Origin: Janthinobacterium aquaticum
Lineage (GTDB): Bacteria > Pseudomonadota > Gammaproteobacteria > Burkholderiales > Burkholderiaceae_D
Direction: 5' to 3'
DNA: 64,000 nt
NCBI RefSeq assembly: GCF_009208565.1
Contig: NZ_WFLK01000004.1
Location: 62,001-126,000, forward strand
The translations under genes were made by a program, and so were the position numbers. Positions within the stretch are counted from its first letter, which is position 1; each line of letters opens with the position of its first letter. Below, piece after piece: positions 17,107-25,363 of the stretch. The notes under the pieces were generated by a model, which worked only from the letters and a program-made list of their open reading frames with translations, searched no databases and was not told the DNA's origin.

Positions 17107-17757
17107 ATGGATTTAGTGCAATTTCTCGACATGATTGTGCATGTCGACAAGACGCTCGGCATTTTGATCGAACAATACGGCACGCTGGTCTATGCGGTGC
17201 TGTTTGCCATTATTTTTTGTGAAACAGGCCTGGTGGTGCTGTTTTTCTTCCCCGGCGACACCTTGCTGTTTATTGCCGGCGCTTTCTGCGCAACCGGCCA
17301 GATGCACCTGGGCTTTCTCCTTTTCCTGCTGGTGACGGCGGCCATTACCGGCAACACGCTCAATTACTGGATCGGCGAGGCCATCGGGCAAAGGGTATTT
17401 ACCCACGATTACCGCTGGATCAACAAAGATGCGATGCGCCGCACGCACGAGTTTTTTGAAAAGCACGGCGGCAAGACGATTATCCTGGCGCGCTTCGTGC
17501 CGGTGGTGCGTACCTTTGCGCCGTTCGTGGCCGGCATTTCGGACATGACCCATGCACGCTTCCAGATGTATAACATTACCGGCGCGCTGCTGTGGGTGGT
17601 GGGCCTGGTCACGGCTGGCTACTTCTTCGGCAATATCCCCTGGATCCGCGACCACCTGACACTGATCGTGCTGATCGGCGTGGGCGCCGCCGTGGTGCCG
17701 GTGGTACTGGGCGGCATCTGGAAGTTGTACAAGAAGATGACGGCCCGCTCCGCATAA
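17107..17757 (+). CDS. DedA-family membrane protein
   Basis: A 216-residue inner membrane protein of the DedA/VTT family, implicated in undecaprenyl-phosphate or phospholipid flipping and proton-motive-force maintenance. It contains FCETGLVVLFFFPGDTLLF, the E...PGD re-entrant segment, and FVPVVRTFAPFVAG, the conserved arginine motif. About five hydrophobic segments are visible. A TATGAT lies some 30 bp upstream as a possible -10 box. The GGGGTCAG hairpin starts 15 bp after the stop. Confidence 0.92.
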   Translation: MDLVQFLDMIVHVDKTLGILIEQYGTLVYAVLFAIIFCETGLVVLFFFPGDTLLFIAGAFCATGQMHLGFLLFLLVTAAITGNTLNYWIGEAIGQRVFTHDYRWINKDAMRRTHEFFEKHGGKTIILARFVPVVRTFAPFVAGISDMTHARFQMYNITGALLWVVGLVTAGYFFGNIPWIRDHLTLIVLIGVGAAVVPVVLGGIWKLYKKMTARSA

Positions 17758-17771
17758 AACGGCAGAAAAAC

Positions 17772-17869
17772 GGGGTCAGGTCGGCCAAAGCTACACGAGC
17801 TCATGTTTCATCGATCAGCTTGGTAGCTTCCGACGGTTGGGGCCGTGTAGCAATGGCCGACCTGACCCC
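17772..17869. repeat. GGGGTCAG hairpin element, copy 2
   Basis: A 98-bp inverted repeat starting 15 bp after the dedA stop. The left end GGGGTCAGGTCGGCCA is matched by TGGCCGACCTGACCCC on the right. Relative to copy 1 the arm differs at several bases, and each change is mirrored in the opposite arm. The inner CTACACGAGCTCATG and GCCGTGTAG are also retained. Confidence 0.85.
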
Positions 17870-17937
17870 AGATTTTCATTCAAGTTTTGTTGCCTTGAAG
17901 CCGTAAACCAGAAGGTATTCTTACTTTCTGGATTTTC

Positions 17938-18984
17938 ATGCGAAATTTGAGCGCCCTGTTTGCCTGCAGCCTGGCCGTCATGACGGCCACGGCCAGCGCC
18001 AAAGATGCACCGACTCCGGCCATTGCGCCAGCCGGTGCCAGCGCATCCCATTCCGCTTCGGCGCCAGCAACGGCCGCCCAACGAGCGGCGGCCATGAAAA
18101 CCATTACCGAATCGGTCAAGGGCAAGCCATCGGTGGCCATTGCGCCCACCGAGCGCGAGAAGGAGGAGTCGGCCGAGGTCGACCTGTCGGCGCGCATCGC
18201 TGCGCGCCTGGCTGAAATGCGCGCTACCCAGGCGGCGCGCGCGCAGGCCCGCGCCAAACATGCGGCCACCGTCAAGGCCGCGCCGCCGCCTCCGCCGCCG
18301 GTGCCGCGCGGTACCCACTGGTCGTATGAAGGCGACAGCGGGCCGGCCAACTGGAGCAAGATCAATGTCGACTGGGGCAAATGCAGCAATGGCAACCGCC
18401 AGTCGCCGATCGACATCCGCGACGGTATGAAGGTTGACCTCGAGCAGATCAGTTTTGACTACCGTCCGTCGTCATTCAATGTGGTTGACAACGGCCATAC
18501 GGTGCAGGTGGGCGTGGGCAGCGGCAACTACATCACCGTGCAGAACCGCATGTTCGAGCTGCAGCAGTTCCATTTTCACCGCCCGGCCGAAGACCGCATC
18601 AATGGCAAGACCTATGAAATGGTGGTGCATCTGGTGCATCGCGACGCCGAGGGCAAGCTGGCGATCCTGGCCGTGATGCTCGAGCGCGGCGAGCCGCAGC
18701 CGACCATCCAGACCGTGTGGAACAACCTGCCGCTGGAAAAATTCGACACCATGAGCCCGACCATCCTGCTCGATCCGGCCAAGCTGCTGCCGGCGCGGCG
18801 CGACTATTACACGTTCATGGGATCGATGACCGAGCCGCCTTGCAGCGAAGGCGTATTGTGGCTGGTGATGAAGCAGCCGATGCAGGCGTCGGGTGCGCAG
18901 ATGGCGTTGTTCAGCCGCCTGTATCCGTTCAATGCACGTCCGCTGCAACCGGCCAACGGACGCATCATCAAAGAGTCGAACTAA
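17938..18984 (+). CDS. periplasmic alpha-carbonic anhydrase
   Basis: A 348-residue alpha-class carbonic anhydrase interconverting CO2 and bicarbonate. A signal peptide (cleavage ASA-KD near residue 21) is followed by an Ala/Pro/Glu-rich spacer up to about residue 122, ending in a run of seven prolines. The catalytic domain starts HWSYEGDSGPANW. Zinc ligands are H212 and H214 in FHFHRPAED and H231 in VVHLVHRD. QSPIDI and SEGVLWLV are typical of the class. The spacer is longer than in usual bacterial alpha-CAs. The stop overlaps the convergent mutarotase gene by 4 bp. Confidence 0.95.
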   Translation: MRNLSALFACSLAVMTATASAKDAPTPAIAPAGASASHSASAPATAAQRAAAMKTITESVKGKPSVAIAPTEREKEESAEVDLSARIAARLAEMRATQAARAQARAKHAATVKAAPPPPPPVPRGTHWSYEGDSGPANWSKINVDWGKCSNGNRQSPIDIRDGMKVDLEQISFDYRPSSFNVVDNGHTVQVGVGSGNYITVQNRMFELQQFHFHRPAEDRINGKTYEMVVHLVHRDAEGKLAILAVMLERGEPQPTIQTVWNNLPLEKFDTMSPTILLDPAKLLPARRDYYTFMGSMTEPPCSEGVLWLVMKQPMQASGAQMALFSRLYPFNARPLQPANGRIIKESN

Positions 18985-19835
18985 TTCGTCTGCACTTCCA
19001 GCTGCTGACTGCCATGCCACTGGGCGCCGGCGGCCAGCAGGTCGGGCTGGATCAGCGCCGCTTCGATGCAGACAAAGCGCTGGTATTCGTCGTCGGCCAG
19101 GTCGGCCAGGGCGGCTGCGTCCTCGGCGCCCGGGTTCCAGATCACGGCGTCGGTAAAGCCCTGCTGTGCCAGGCGCAGCGTGGTGTCGCCCGACTGCATG
19201 GTCAGCGCGCCAGGCAACTGGTAGTAAATGCGATCGAGCTTGCCGGTGAACTGCAGCCATTCCTCGGCCTGCAGCGCGTCCTGCGGCGTGTCGTCCGAGT
19301 AGCGCACATGCTGCAGGCCGCGCACGCGCGCTGCAGCCAGCTCAGGCACGGCAAAATAGCTGTGCAGGGCCGCTGAAAACGGGAACGCCTGGGCGCCCGT
19401 GTTATGCACGTTCAGGCTCAGGTTGAGTGTATCGGCGTGGACGCTCACGCGCAGGCGCAGCGTAAAGTCAAACGGCCAGGCAGCGGCAATCGCTTCGGGC
19501 AGATCATGCTGGGTCAGCGCAAATTCGGCCCAGGCCGCGCCGTCCTGCTCGCCGCTGTCGGCCAGCTGCCAGATCGATACACGCGCAAAGCCGTGGCGCA
19601 TGCCCGCGCCGCGCGCGGCGAACTGGGGGAAAATCACGGGCACGCCGCCACGGATGGCGCGGCTGCCGTCAAGCGAGGAGTCGCGGCTGCAGAACAGCCG
19701 TTCCTGGCCGCTGCTGGTGCGCCACGATACCAGGTGGCCGCCGTACAGCGTCACGGTGGCCTGTGCGCCGTCGGCGGCGCGGATGGTCACGGCCGGCAGC
19801 TGGCCAAATAGATGTTGATTGATGCTGTTGCTCAT
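18981..19835 (-). CDS. D-hexose-6-phosphate mutarotase (YeaD-like aldose-1-epimerase family)
   Basis: A 284-residue cytoplasmic aldose-epimerase-fold enzyme that equilibrates anomers of hexose 6-phosphates. It contains IRGGVPVIFPQF, RHGFAR (catalytic His81), LHSYF with the second His, and CIEAAL with the catalytic Glu. All are typical of the YeaD group, not of galactose mutarotase GalM. It starts 22 bp downstream of amiC and could be the third gene of a tsaE-amiC-mutarotase unit. Confidence 0.9.
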   Translation of the reverse strand: MSNSINQHLFGQLPAVTIRAADGAQATVTLYGGHLVSWRTSSGQERLFCSRDSSLDGSRAIRGGVPVIFPQFAARGAGMRHGFARVSIWQLADSGEQDGAAWAEFALTQHDLPEAIAAAWPFDFTLRLRVSVHADTLNLSLNVHNTGAQAFPFSAALHSYFAVPELAAARVRGLQHVRYSDDTPQDALQAEEWLQFTGKLDRIYYQLPGALTMQSGDTTLRLAQQGFTDAVIWNPGAEDAAALADLADDEYQRFVCIEAALIQPDLLAAGAQWHGSQQLEVQTN

Positions 19836-19857
19836 GCTCGGGGTTCAGGCTTTCGTT

Positions 19858-21255
19858 TCAGGTCATGCGGCTTTTCGCCAGGGGCGGATTTTTCGCAAAG
19901 TAGTTCTTGATGCCGGTGACGATGGCGTCGGCCATCTTGTCCTGGTAGGCGTTGTCGGTCAGCTTGGCTTCTTCTTCCGGATTCGAGATAAAGGCCGTCT
20001 CGATCAGGATCGAAGGAATGTCGGGCGCTTTCAATACGGCGAAACCGGCCTGTTCGACCGATCCCTTGTGCAGGCGATTGATGCCGCCGATCTCGCGCAG
20101 CACCGCGCTGCCCAGTTTCATGCTGTCGTTGATCTGGGCCGTGGTCGACAGGTCCAGCAGCACGCTGGCCAGCTGCTTGTCATGGCTCTTGACGTTGACG
20201 CCGCCGATCAGGTCGGCCTGGTTTTCCTTGTCGGCCAGCCAGCGCGCCGCGCTCGACGAGGCGCCTTTTTCTGACAGCACGAACACCGACGAGCCGCGCG
20301 CGGTCGGCTGCACGAAGGCATCGGCATGGATCGACACGAACAGGTCGGCCTGCACCTTGCGCGCCTTTTCCACCCGCATGCCGAGCGGCACGAAGAAGTC
20401 GGCGTCGCGGGTCAGCATGACGCGCATATTGGGCTGCAGTTCGAGCTTGGTCTTGAGGCGCTTGGCAATGGCCAGCACCACGTCTTTTTCGCGGCTGCCG
20501 CGGCTGCCCGAGGCGCCCGGGTCTTCGCCGCCGTGGCCCGGGTCAAGCGCCACGGTAATCATGCGCACCACTTTCTGGCCGGGCAGCGGACGCGCTTCGG
20601 GGCGCTGTTCCGGTTTCAGGTTCGGTTTCACATCGGGCAGGATCGGCGTGACAGGCGCCACGGCCACCGGCGGCTTGCCGCTTTCGGGCAGCGGCAGCGC
20701 CGGCGGCGGGGTATGCGTGTCGCTCATCAGCGGCTTGCCCGGGTCGCTCGACCAGTCGCCTTTTTCTATCATCTGCGCGATCAGATCCTGTTCCTGCACC
20801 GGATACAGGTCGAAGATCAGGCGGTGGTTGTAGGAGCCTGCCGGCGGCAGCGTAAACAGCTGCGGCCTGACTTCTTCCTTCAGGTCGAATACCAGCCGTA
20901 CCACATTGGGCCGGTTCTGGCCCACGCGCACCTGCTTGATATACGGATCGTTCGACTGGATCTTGGCCACCAGGCCCTTGAGGGTCGGATTGAGCTCGAG
21001 CCCCTCGATATCGATCACCAGCCGTTCCGGGTCCTTGACGATAAAGTGGGTGGCCTTGAGGATGCTGTCGTTTTCCAGCGTGACGCGGGTATAGTCGTCG
21101 GCTGGCCAGACGCGCACGGCCAGGATCTGCGCGGCCATGGCCGACATCGGCGCAAACACCGACAGCAGCAAGGTGCCGCCGGCCTTGAGCAGGGTGCGGC
21201 GGGTGACCGGCGAGGCGATCAAAGGTTTGGGGCGAACTTGAGGCGTTGAAGGCAT
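19858..21255 (-). CDS. amiC: N-acetylmuramoyl-L-alanine amidase, AmiC type
   Basis: A 465-residue zinc amidase that splits septal peptidoglycan during division. It has a twin-arginine signal (TRRTLLKAGG at 18-27), an AMIN septum-targeting domain (about 45-150), a Pro-rich linker (about 175-230) and an Amidase_3 domain with zinc ligands in DPGHGGEDPG, SREKD and SIHADA, and the catalytic Glu in LIETAFISN. The 5' end overlaps the tsaE 3' end by 37 bp. An EnvC/NlpD-type activator is not in the window. Confidence 0.95.
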   Translation of the reverse strand: MPSTPQVRPKPLIASPVTRRTLLKAGGTLLLSVFAPMSAMAAQILAVRVWPADDYTRVTLENDSILKATHFIVKDPERLVIDIEGLELNPTLKGLVAKIQSNDPYIKQVRVGQNRPNVVRLVFDLKEEVRPQLFTLPPAGSYNHRLIFDLYPVQEQDLIAQMIEKGDWSSDPGKPLMSDTHTPPPALPLPESGKPPVAVAPVTPILPDVKPNLKPEQRPEARPLPGQKVVRMITVALDPGHGGEDPGASGSRGSREKDVVLAIAKRLKTKLELQPNMRVMLTRDADFFVPLGMRVEKARKVQADLFVSIHADAFVQPTARGSSVFVLSEKGASSSAARWLADKENQADLIGGVNVKSHDKQLASVLLDLSTTAQINDSMKLGSAVLREIGGINRLHKGSVEQAGFAVLKAPDIPSILIETAFISNPEEEAKLTDNAYQDKMADAIVTGIKNYFAKNPPLAKSRMT

Positions 21256-21716
21256 GACAGACCCAATTTTGAAGACCCCTGCAATTCTACATCACGTCCC
21301 GTACCGGCAACGCTCAGATAGATATTGATATCGGCCGGCGGCAGCACCGGATCGGCTTTCTCGGGCCATTCGACGATGCAGATATTGTGTCCGTTGAAGT
21401 CTTCGCGAAAGCCGGCGTCGAGAAACTCTTCCGGGCTGCCCATGCGGTACAGGTCGAAATGAATGATATCGAGCGGCTGGCCATCCAGTTGCACGCTGTA
21501 CGGCTCGGACAGCGTATAGGTCGGGCTTTTTACATGGCCGGTGTGGCCGGCCGCATGCAGCAGCGCGCGCGTGAGGGCCGTCTTGCCGGCACCGAGGTCG
21601 CCGTGCAGGTAGATGGCCAGGCCCGGCGCCAGCGCGCGCGCCAGCGCCGCACCCAGCGCAGCGGTGCCGGCTTCGTCATGGAGATGGGCTTTGAAGTGTT
21701 CGGTCGTGGACATCAT
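21219..21716 (-). CDS. tsaE: tRNA threonylcarbamoyladenosine biosynthesis ATPase TsaE
   Basis: A 165-residue P-loop ATPase that works with TsaB/TsaD in making t6A37 of tRNA. The Walker A GDLGAGKT lies at 39-46, followed by SPTYTL and HFDLYRMGSPEEF, both family signatures. The start at 21716 (or the adjacent ATG at 21713) gives the usual length; a longer frame reaches 21791. It overlaps amiC and is divergent from queG, an arrangement common in proteobacteria. TsaD is encoded 36 kb away in the same window. Confidence 0.93.
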   Translation of the reverse strand: MMSTTEHFKAHLHDEAGTAALGAALARALAPGLAIYLHGDLGAGKTALTRALLHAAGHTGHVKSPTYTLSEPYSVQLDGQPLDIIHFDLYRMGSPEEFLDAGFREDFNGHNICIVEWPEKADPVLPPADINIYLSVAGTGRDVELQGSSKLGLSCLQRLKFAPNL

Positions 21717-21833
21717 CGGTATCGCATAAAATAGAGGCTGAATAAATTGCGCGAAAAAACGCTGCGCCCATTGTAACCGCCCGCCTGGCATCGTTCACCA
21801 CGCCGCCGCTGCTGTCATCTTTGTAAAGTTTCC

Positions 21834-22925
21834 ATGTCTGCCACCGATACCGACCTGACCGCCCTGGCGCGCTCCATCAAGGCATGGGGCCAGGAACTCG
21901 GCTTTGCCGAAGTGCGCATCGCCGATGTCGACCTGTCGCACATGGAAGCGCCGCTGCAGGCCTGGCTCGATGCAGGGTATCATGGCCAGATGGACTATAT
22001 GGCCAGCCACGGCATGAAGCGTGCGCGCCCGGCCGAACTGGTGCCCGGCACGGTGCGCGCCATCAGTGCGCGCATGAACTATCTGCCGCCGGCGCTGGGG
22101 CCGCAGTGGCGCGAGCAGGAAGCAGCGCGTGGCGACGATCCGTCGGCCGCCGTGATCTCGGTGTATGCGCGCGGCCGCGACTATCACAAGGTGATGCGTT
22201 CGCGCCTGCAGCAGCTGGCCGATCGCATCAAGGGGCAGATCGGCGAGTTCGGCTACCGCGTCTTCAGCGACTCTGCGCCCGTGATGGAGGTCGAACTGGC
22301 GGCCAAGGGCGGCCTGGGCTGGCGCGGCAAGCATACCTTGCTGATCAACCGCCAGGGTGGTTCGTTTTTCTTCCTGGGCGAAATCCTGGTCGACGTGCCG
22401 CTGCCGGTCGACCCGCCCGAAACCCCGCGCTGCGGCCAGTGCTCGGCCTGCATTACCGTCTGCCCGACCCAGGCCATCCTGGCGCCGCACAAACTCGATG
22501 CGCGCCGCTGCATTTCCTATCTGACGATCGAACTGAAAGGCGCGATTCCACTGGAGATGCGCCCGCTGATCGGCAACAAGGTGTATGGCTGCGACGATTG
22601 CCAGACCATCTGCCCGTGGAACAAGTTTGCCCAGCGCGCGGTGGTGCCCGATTTCGACGAGCGCCACAGTCTGGGCAGCGCCGGCATGGTCGAGCTGTTT
22701 GCCTGGACCGAAGAGCAATTCAACCGCAATATGGAAGGAAGCGCAATCCGCCGCATCGGCCACGAGCGCTGGCTGCGCAACCTGGCCGTCGGCCTGGGCA
22801 ATGCCGCTGTTACGGCAAAAGGCCGGCCCGACCTGGTGGCGGCGCTATTGAGCCGCCGCGAGCACCCGTCCGAGGTGGTGCGCGAACATGTGGAGTGGGC
22901 GCTGGCGCTGCACGGCGCGGCCTGA
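21834..22925 (+). CDS. queG: epoxyqueuosine reductase
   Basis: A 363-residue cobalamin- and iron-sulfur-dependent enzyme performing the last step of queuosine synthesis in tRNA. Two [4Fe-4S] clusters are indicated by CGQCSACITVCPTQAI and CDDCQTICPWN. The N-terminal part shows YHGQMDYM and RVFSDSAPVMEVELA, and the C-terminus has a HEAT-like segment. Length is normal. It is divergent from tsaE with a 117-bp shared upstream region. Confidence 0.95.
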   Translation: MSATDTDLTALARSIKAWGQELGFAEVRIADVDLSHMEAPLQAWLDAGYHGQMDYMASHGMKRARPAELVPGTVRAISARMNYLPPALGPQWREQEAARGDDPSAAVISVYARGRDYHKVMRSRLQQLADRIKGQIGEFGYRVFSDSAPVMEVELAAKGGLGWRGKHTLLINRQGGSFFFLGEILVDVPLPVDPPETPRCGQCSACITVCPTQAILAPHKLDARRCISYLTIELKGAIPLEMRPLIGNKVYGCDDCQTICPWNKFAQRAVVPDFDERHSLGSAGMVELFAWTEEQFNRNMEGSAIRRIGHERWLRNLAVGLGNAAVTAKGRPDLVAALLSRREHPSEVVREHVEWALALHGAA

Positions 22926-22993
22926 TTTTTTCACCCTTTACTTTGAACTGATGCCATTTTTGCGGCAGGACCTGTCACGTTCAAACTTTCTCC

Positions 22994-23021
22994 TTGACTT
23001 ATCGATATATCGTTATAAAAT
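22994..23021 (+). promoter_or_regulatory. promoter of the nfeR-nfeF operon
   Basis: TTGACT (22994-22999) and TAAAAT (23016-23021) with a 16-bp spacer. The -10 box lies in the centre of the 21-bp palindrome described next, so a bound repressor would block polymerase. Confidence 0.65.
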
Positions 23022-23028
23022 AACGATA
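23008..23028. promoter_or_regulatory. PadR-type operator, 21-bp perfect palindrome
   Basis: TATCGTTAT-AAA-ATAACGATA is a perfect inverted repeat with 9-bp arms. The related segments ATCGATATATCG (23001-23012) and TAACGATATATC (23034-23045) flank it, giving an array of half sites covering -10 and +1. E. coli YqjI/NfeR is known to repress its own and the neighbouring promoter through comparable inverted repeats. Confidence 0.7.
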
Positions 23029-23059
23029 CCTACTAACGATATATCTTTAAAAAGAAGCC

Positions 23060-23773
23060 ATGAACACTTCAACCACAGAACAAGGCCAGCAAGGCCATCA
23101 TCATCACCACCACCATCGCGGCCACGGTGGCCATGGCCACGGCCACGGCCATGGCCATGGTGATTACAGCGAACAGCATGATTACCATATGCATGGCCGC
23201 AGCCCGCGCGGCGGCGGCTTCAGTAACGACCACGGCGACCGTGGTGACGGCATGGGTCCGGGCGGCCCCGGTGGCCGTGGCCGCGGCGGCCCGGGCGAGC
23301 GCGCCGAACGCGTCTTCGGTCGTGGCGACCTGCCTTTGATCGTGCTGGCGCTGATCGAGATCAGCCCGCGCCACGGCTATGAAATCATCAAGGCCATCGA
23401 AGAGCGTTGCGGCGGCGCCTATGCACCGAGCCCGGGCGCCGTCTATCCCACGCTGACCTTGCTCGAAGAGCAGGATCAGGTGACTTCAAGCGACAGTGGC
23501 AACGGCAAAAAGCGCTATACGATCACGGAGCAGGGCAGCGCTTACCTGCTGGAAAACCGCGCCCAGGTCGACGGCATCCTGGCCCGGCTCGACATGTTTG
23601 CCCGCATGCAGGCGCGCCGCGCCTTGCCCGAGCGCGTGCACCAGGCCATGCATACCCTGAAGCATGCGCTGCTGCTCAACAAGTCGAACTGGAACGACGC
23701 CGAAGCCGAACGTGTTTCAGCCCTGCTGGAGCAGGCTGCCAACGCCATCGCCGATGGCCAGCCAACTGAATGA
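23060..23773 (+). CDS. nfeR: PadR-family metal-responsive repressor with His-rich N-terminus, NfeR/YqjI-like
   Basis: A 237-residue regulator. Residues 1-80 form a natural His/Gly-rich extension (a run of seven His at about 13-19, then repeated HG pairs) followed by a Gly/Arg-rich stretch. The PadR winged helix starts near residue 90 (GDLPLIVLALIE, HGYEIIKAIEE, PSPGAVYPTLTLLEEQ), with C-terminal dimerisation helices. E. coli YqjI has the same layout and represses yqjH until Ni or Fe binds its His/Cys-rich N-terminus. Here that region has no cysteine, unlike YqjI. It is followed 11 bp later by a siderophore reductase, exactly the YqjI/YqjH pair. Confidence 0.85.
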   Translation: MNTSTTEQGQQGHHHHHHHRGHGGHGHGHGHGHGDYSEQHDYHMHGRSPRGGGFSNDHGDRGDGMGPGGPGGRGRGGPGERAERVFGRGDLPLIVLALIEISPRHGYEIIKAIEERCGGAYAPSPGAVYPTLTLLEEQDQVTSSDSGNGKKRYTITEQGSAYLLENRAQVDGILARLDMFARMQARRALPERVHQAMHTLKHALLLNKSNWNDAEAERVSALLEQAANAIADGQPTE

Positions 23774-23784
23774 AAGGAGCCGTT

Positions 23785-24609
23785 ATGACTGAAGCAAACC
23801 AGGCTGTCCGCCCGCACGCCATCGAGCGCGTGCGCCATGAACTGAAACTGCGCGTACTGACTGTGGTACGCACCGAACTGCTGACACCGCACCTGCGCCG
23901 CATTACGCTGGGCGGCGCCGATCTGGAAGGCTTTGTCTCACCGTCGCATGACGATCATGTCAAGCTGTTCTTCCCGGCCCCGGGCCAGATCGATCCGGTG
24001 TTTCCCGTGCTGGGCCAGGGCGCCAATCCGATCGAATATGCACCGGGCGCGCGGCCGATTGCGCGCAACTATACGCCGCGCCGCTACGACGCCGAACGCG
24101 GCGAACTGGAAATCGACTTCGTGTTGCATGGCGACGGGCCGGCGTCGAGTTGGGCGGCGCAGGCTGCACCGGGCCAGACGCTGGGCGTGGGTGGCCCGCG
24201 CGGCTCGATGGTGGTGCCGCTCGACTTTGACTGGTATCTGCTGGTGGGCGACCAGACGGCCCTGCCGGCCATCGCGCGCCGGCTTGAGCAACTGCCGGCC
24301 ACCGCGCGCGCGATGGTGGTGATTGAAACGCTGGAGTCAGGCGAAGAGATTGCGCTCGACAGTGCCGCCCAGCTCGATGTGCGCTGGGTGGCGCGCGACG
24401 GTCGCGAAGGTGCCTTGCTGCTTGACGCCCTGCGCCAGCTCAGCCTGCCCTCAGACGGCGACGGCTACGCCTGGGTCGCCACCGAACACGCCCAGGTGCA
24501 GGATTTGCGCCGCCATCTGCTTGACGCGGGCGTACCGAAACAGCATCTGCATGTGGCCAGCTACTGGAAGCATGGCGCGGCTGAACATCATCAGACGCAT
24601 GATGAATGA
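23785..24609 (+). CDS. nfeF: siderophore-interacting FAD-dependent ferric reductase, NfeF/YqjH-like
   Basis: A 274-residue ViuB/SIP-family flavoprotein that reduces iron bound to siderophores in the cytoplasm. The FAD-binding segment RNYTPRRYD lies near residue 90, and YLLVGDQTALPAIARRLEQLP and the C-terminal HLHVASYWKHG are family signatures. The ATG at 23785 has AAAGGAG seven bases before it. It is co-transcribed with the His-rich PadR gene. A short His-rich tail (HHQTHDE) ends the protein. Confidence 0.9.
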   Translation: MTEANQAVRPHAIERVRHELKLRVLTVVRTELLTPHLRRITLGGADLEGFVSPSHDDHVKLFFPAPGQIDPVFPVLGQGANPIEYAPGARPIARNYTPRRYDAERGELEIDFVLHGDGPASSWAAQAAPGQTLGVGGPRGSMVVPLDFDWYLLVGDQTALPAIARRLEQLPATARAMVVIETLESGEEIALDSAAQLDVRWVARDGREGALLLDALRQLSLPSDGDGYAWVATEHAQVQDLRRHLLDAGVPKQHLHVASYWKHGAAEHHQTHDE

Positions 24610-24624
24610 GAACGGATTAACTGC

Positions 24625-24724
24625 GTAGGTCGGATTAGGCCCTGCGGGCCGTAATCCGACAACACCATGGACGCCAACAATGTTGTCGGATTACGCGGGG
24701 CTTTGCCCCGCTAATCCGACCTGC
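24625..24724. repeat. GTCGGATTA cruciform repeat, copy 2
   Basis: Between convergent genes. The left arm GTAGGTCGGATTAGGCCC... (24625-24664) and right arm (24682-24724) carry matching GTCGGATTA/TAATCCGAC blocks with extra GC-rich mini-stems (GGCCCTGCGGGCC and GCGGGGCTTTGCCCCGC). AACA/TGTT extend the pairing inside. It may act as a bidirectional transcript end. Confidence 0.85.
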
Positions 24725-24734
24725 CAGCGTAGGA

Positions 24735-25319
24735 TTATTTGAGCAATCCTGCCAGCTCCACCGCCGTCTTGACCTGCATCTTGTCGAAGATATGCGCGCG
24801 GTGCACTTCGACGGTGCGCATGCTGATGCCGAGCTTGTCGGCCACCACTTTATTCATTTTGCCGGCCAAAATCAGGTCCAGCACTTCGCGCTCGCGGGTG
24901 GACAGGGTGGCCAGGCGCGCGTGCACGGCGGCCAGTTCGCCGGCCTGGCGCGAGCTGGCCAGGCCCTGCTGCACGCGGTCCATCAGGTCGTTGTCGTTGA
25001 ACGGCTTTTCAAAAAAGTCGAGCGCGCCGCGTTTCAGGCTGTCCACCGCCATCGGCACGTCGCCGTGGCCGGTCAGGAAAATCACCGGCAGGCGCGCGGC
25101 CAGGTCGCGCTTGACCAGCTGATCGAACAGCGCGATGCCGTTCATGTCGGGCATGCGCACGTCGAGCAGCACGCAGTCGCCGGCCGCGTCAAAACTGCCA
25201 TCGAGGCTGTCGAGAAATTGCTGGGCGCTGGCGTAGCTGCGCGCTTCGATGCCGCGCGAAGACGCCAGCCAGGACAGCGAGTCGCGTACCACTTCTTCGT
25301 CGTCGATAATATGCAGCAT
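24735..25319 (-). CDS. FixJ/DctR-like two-component response regulator
   Basis: A 194-residue regulator with a receiver domain (phospho-acceptor D53 in LLDVRMPDMNG, switch residues in FLTGHGD and the lysine in FEKPF) and a C-terminal LuxR-type helix-turn-helix (about 135-190, LSTREREVLDLILAGKMNKVVA). The HTH type puts it with FixJ, DctR and TtrR. It is 44 bp downstream of the histidine kinase gene that is its obvious partner and ends at a cruciform repeat. Confidence 0.92.
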   Translation of the reverse strand: MLHIIDDEEVVRDSLSWLASSRGIEARSYASAQQFLDSLDGSFDAAGDCVLLDVRMPDMNGIALFDQLVKRDLAARLPVIFLTGHGDVPMAVDSLKRGALDFFEKPFNDNDLMDRVQQGLASSRQAGELAAVHARLATLSTREREVLDLILAGKMNKVVADKLGISMRTVEVHRAHIFDKMQVKTAVELAGLLK

Positions 25320-25363
25320 GGTGTCTCCGGCTTCCTGTCGTTGTGACTGATGTTGTTGTATTG

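Noticed and set aside
23096..23165. Engineered His tag or cloning artefact in the PadR gene
   Set aside because: The His run continues into a natural His/Gly-rich domain with mixed codons, exactly as in metal-sensing YqjI/NfeR proteins.
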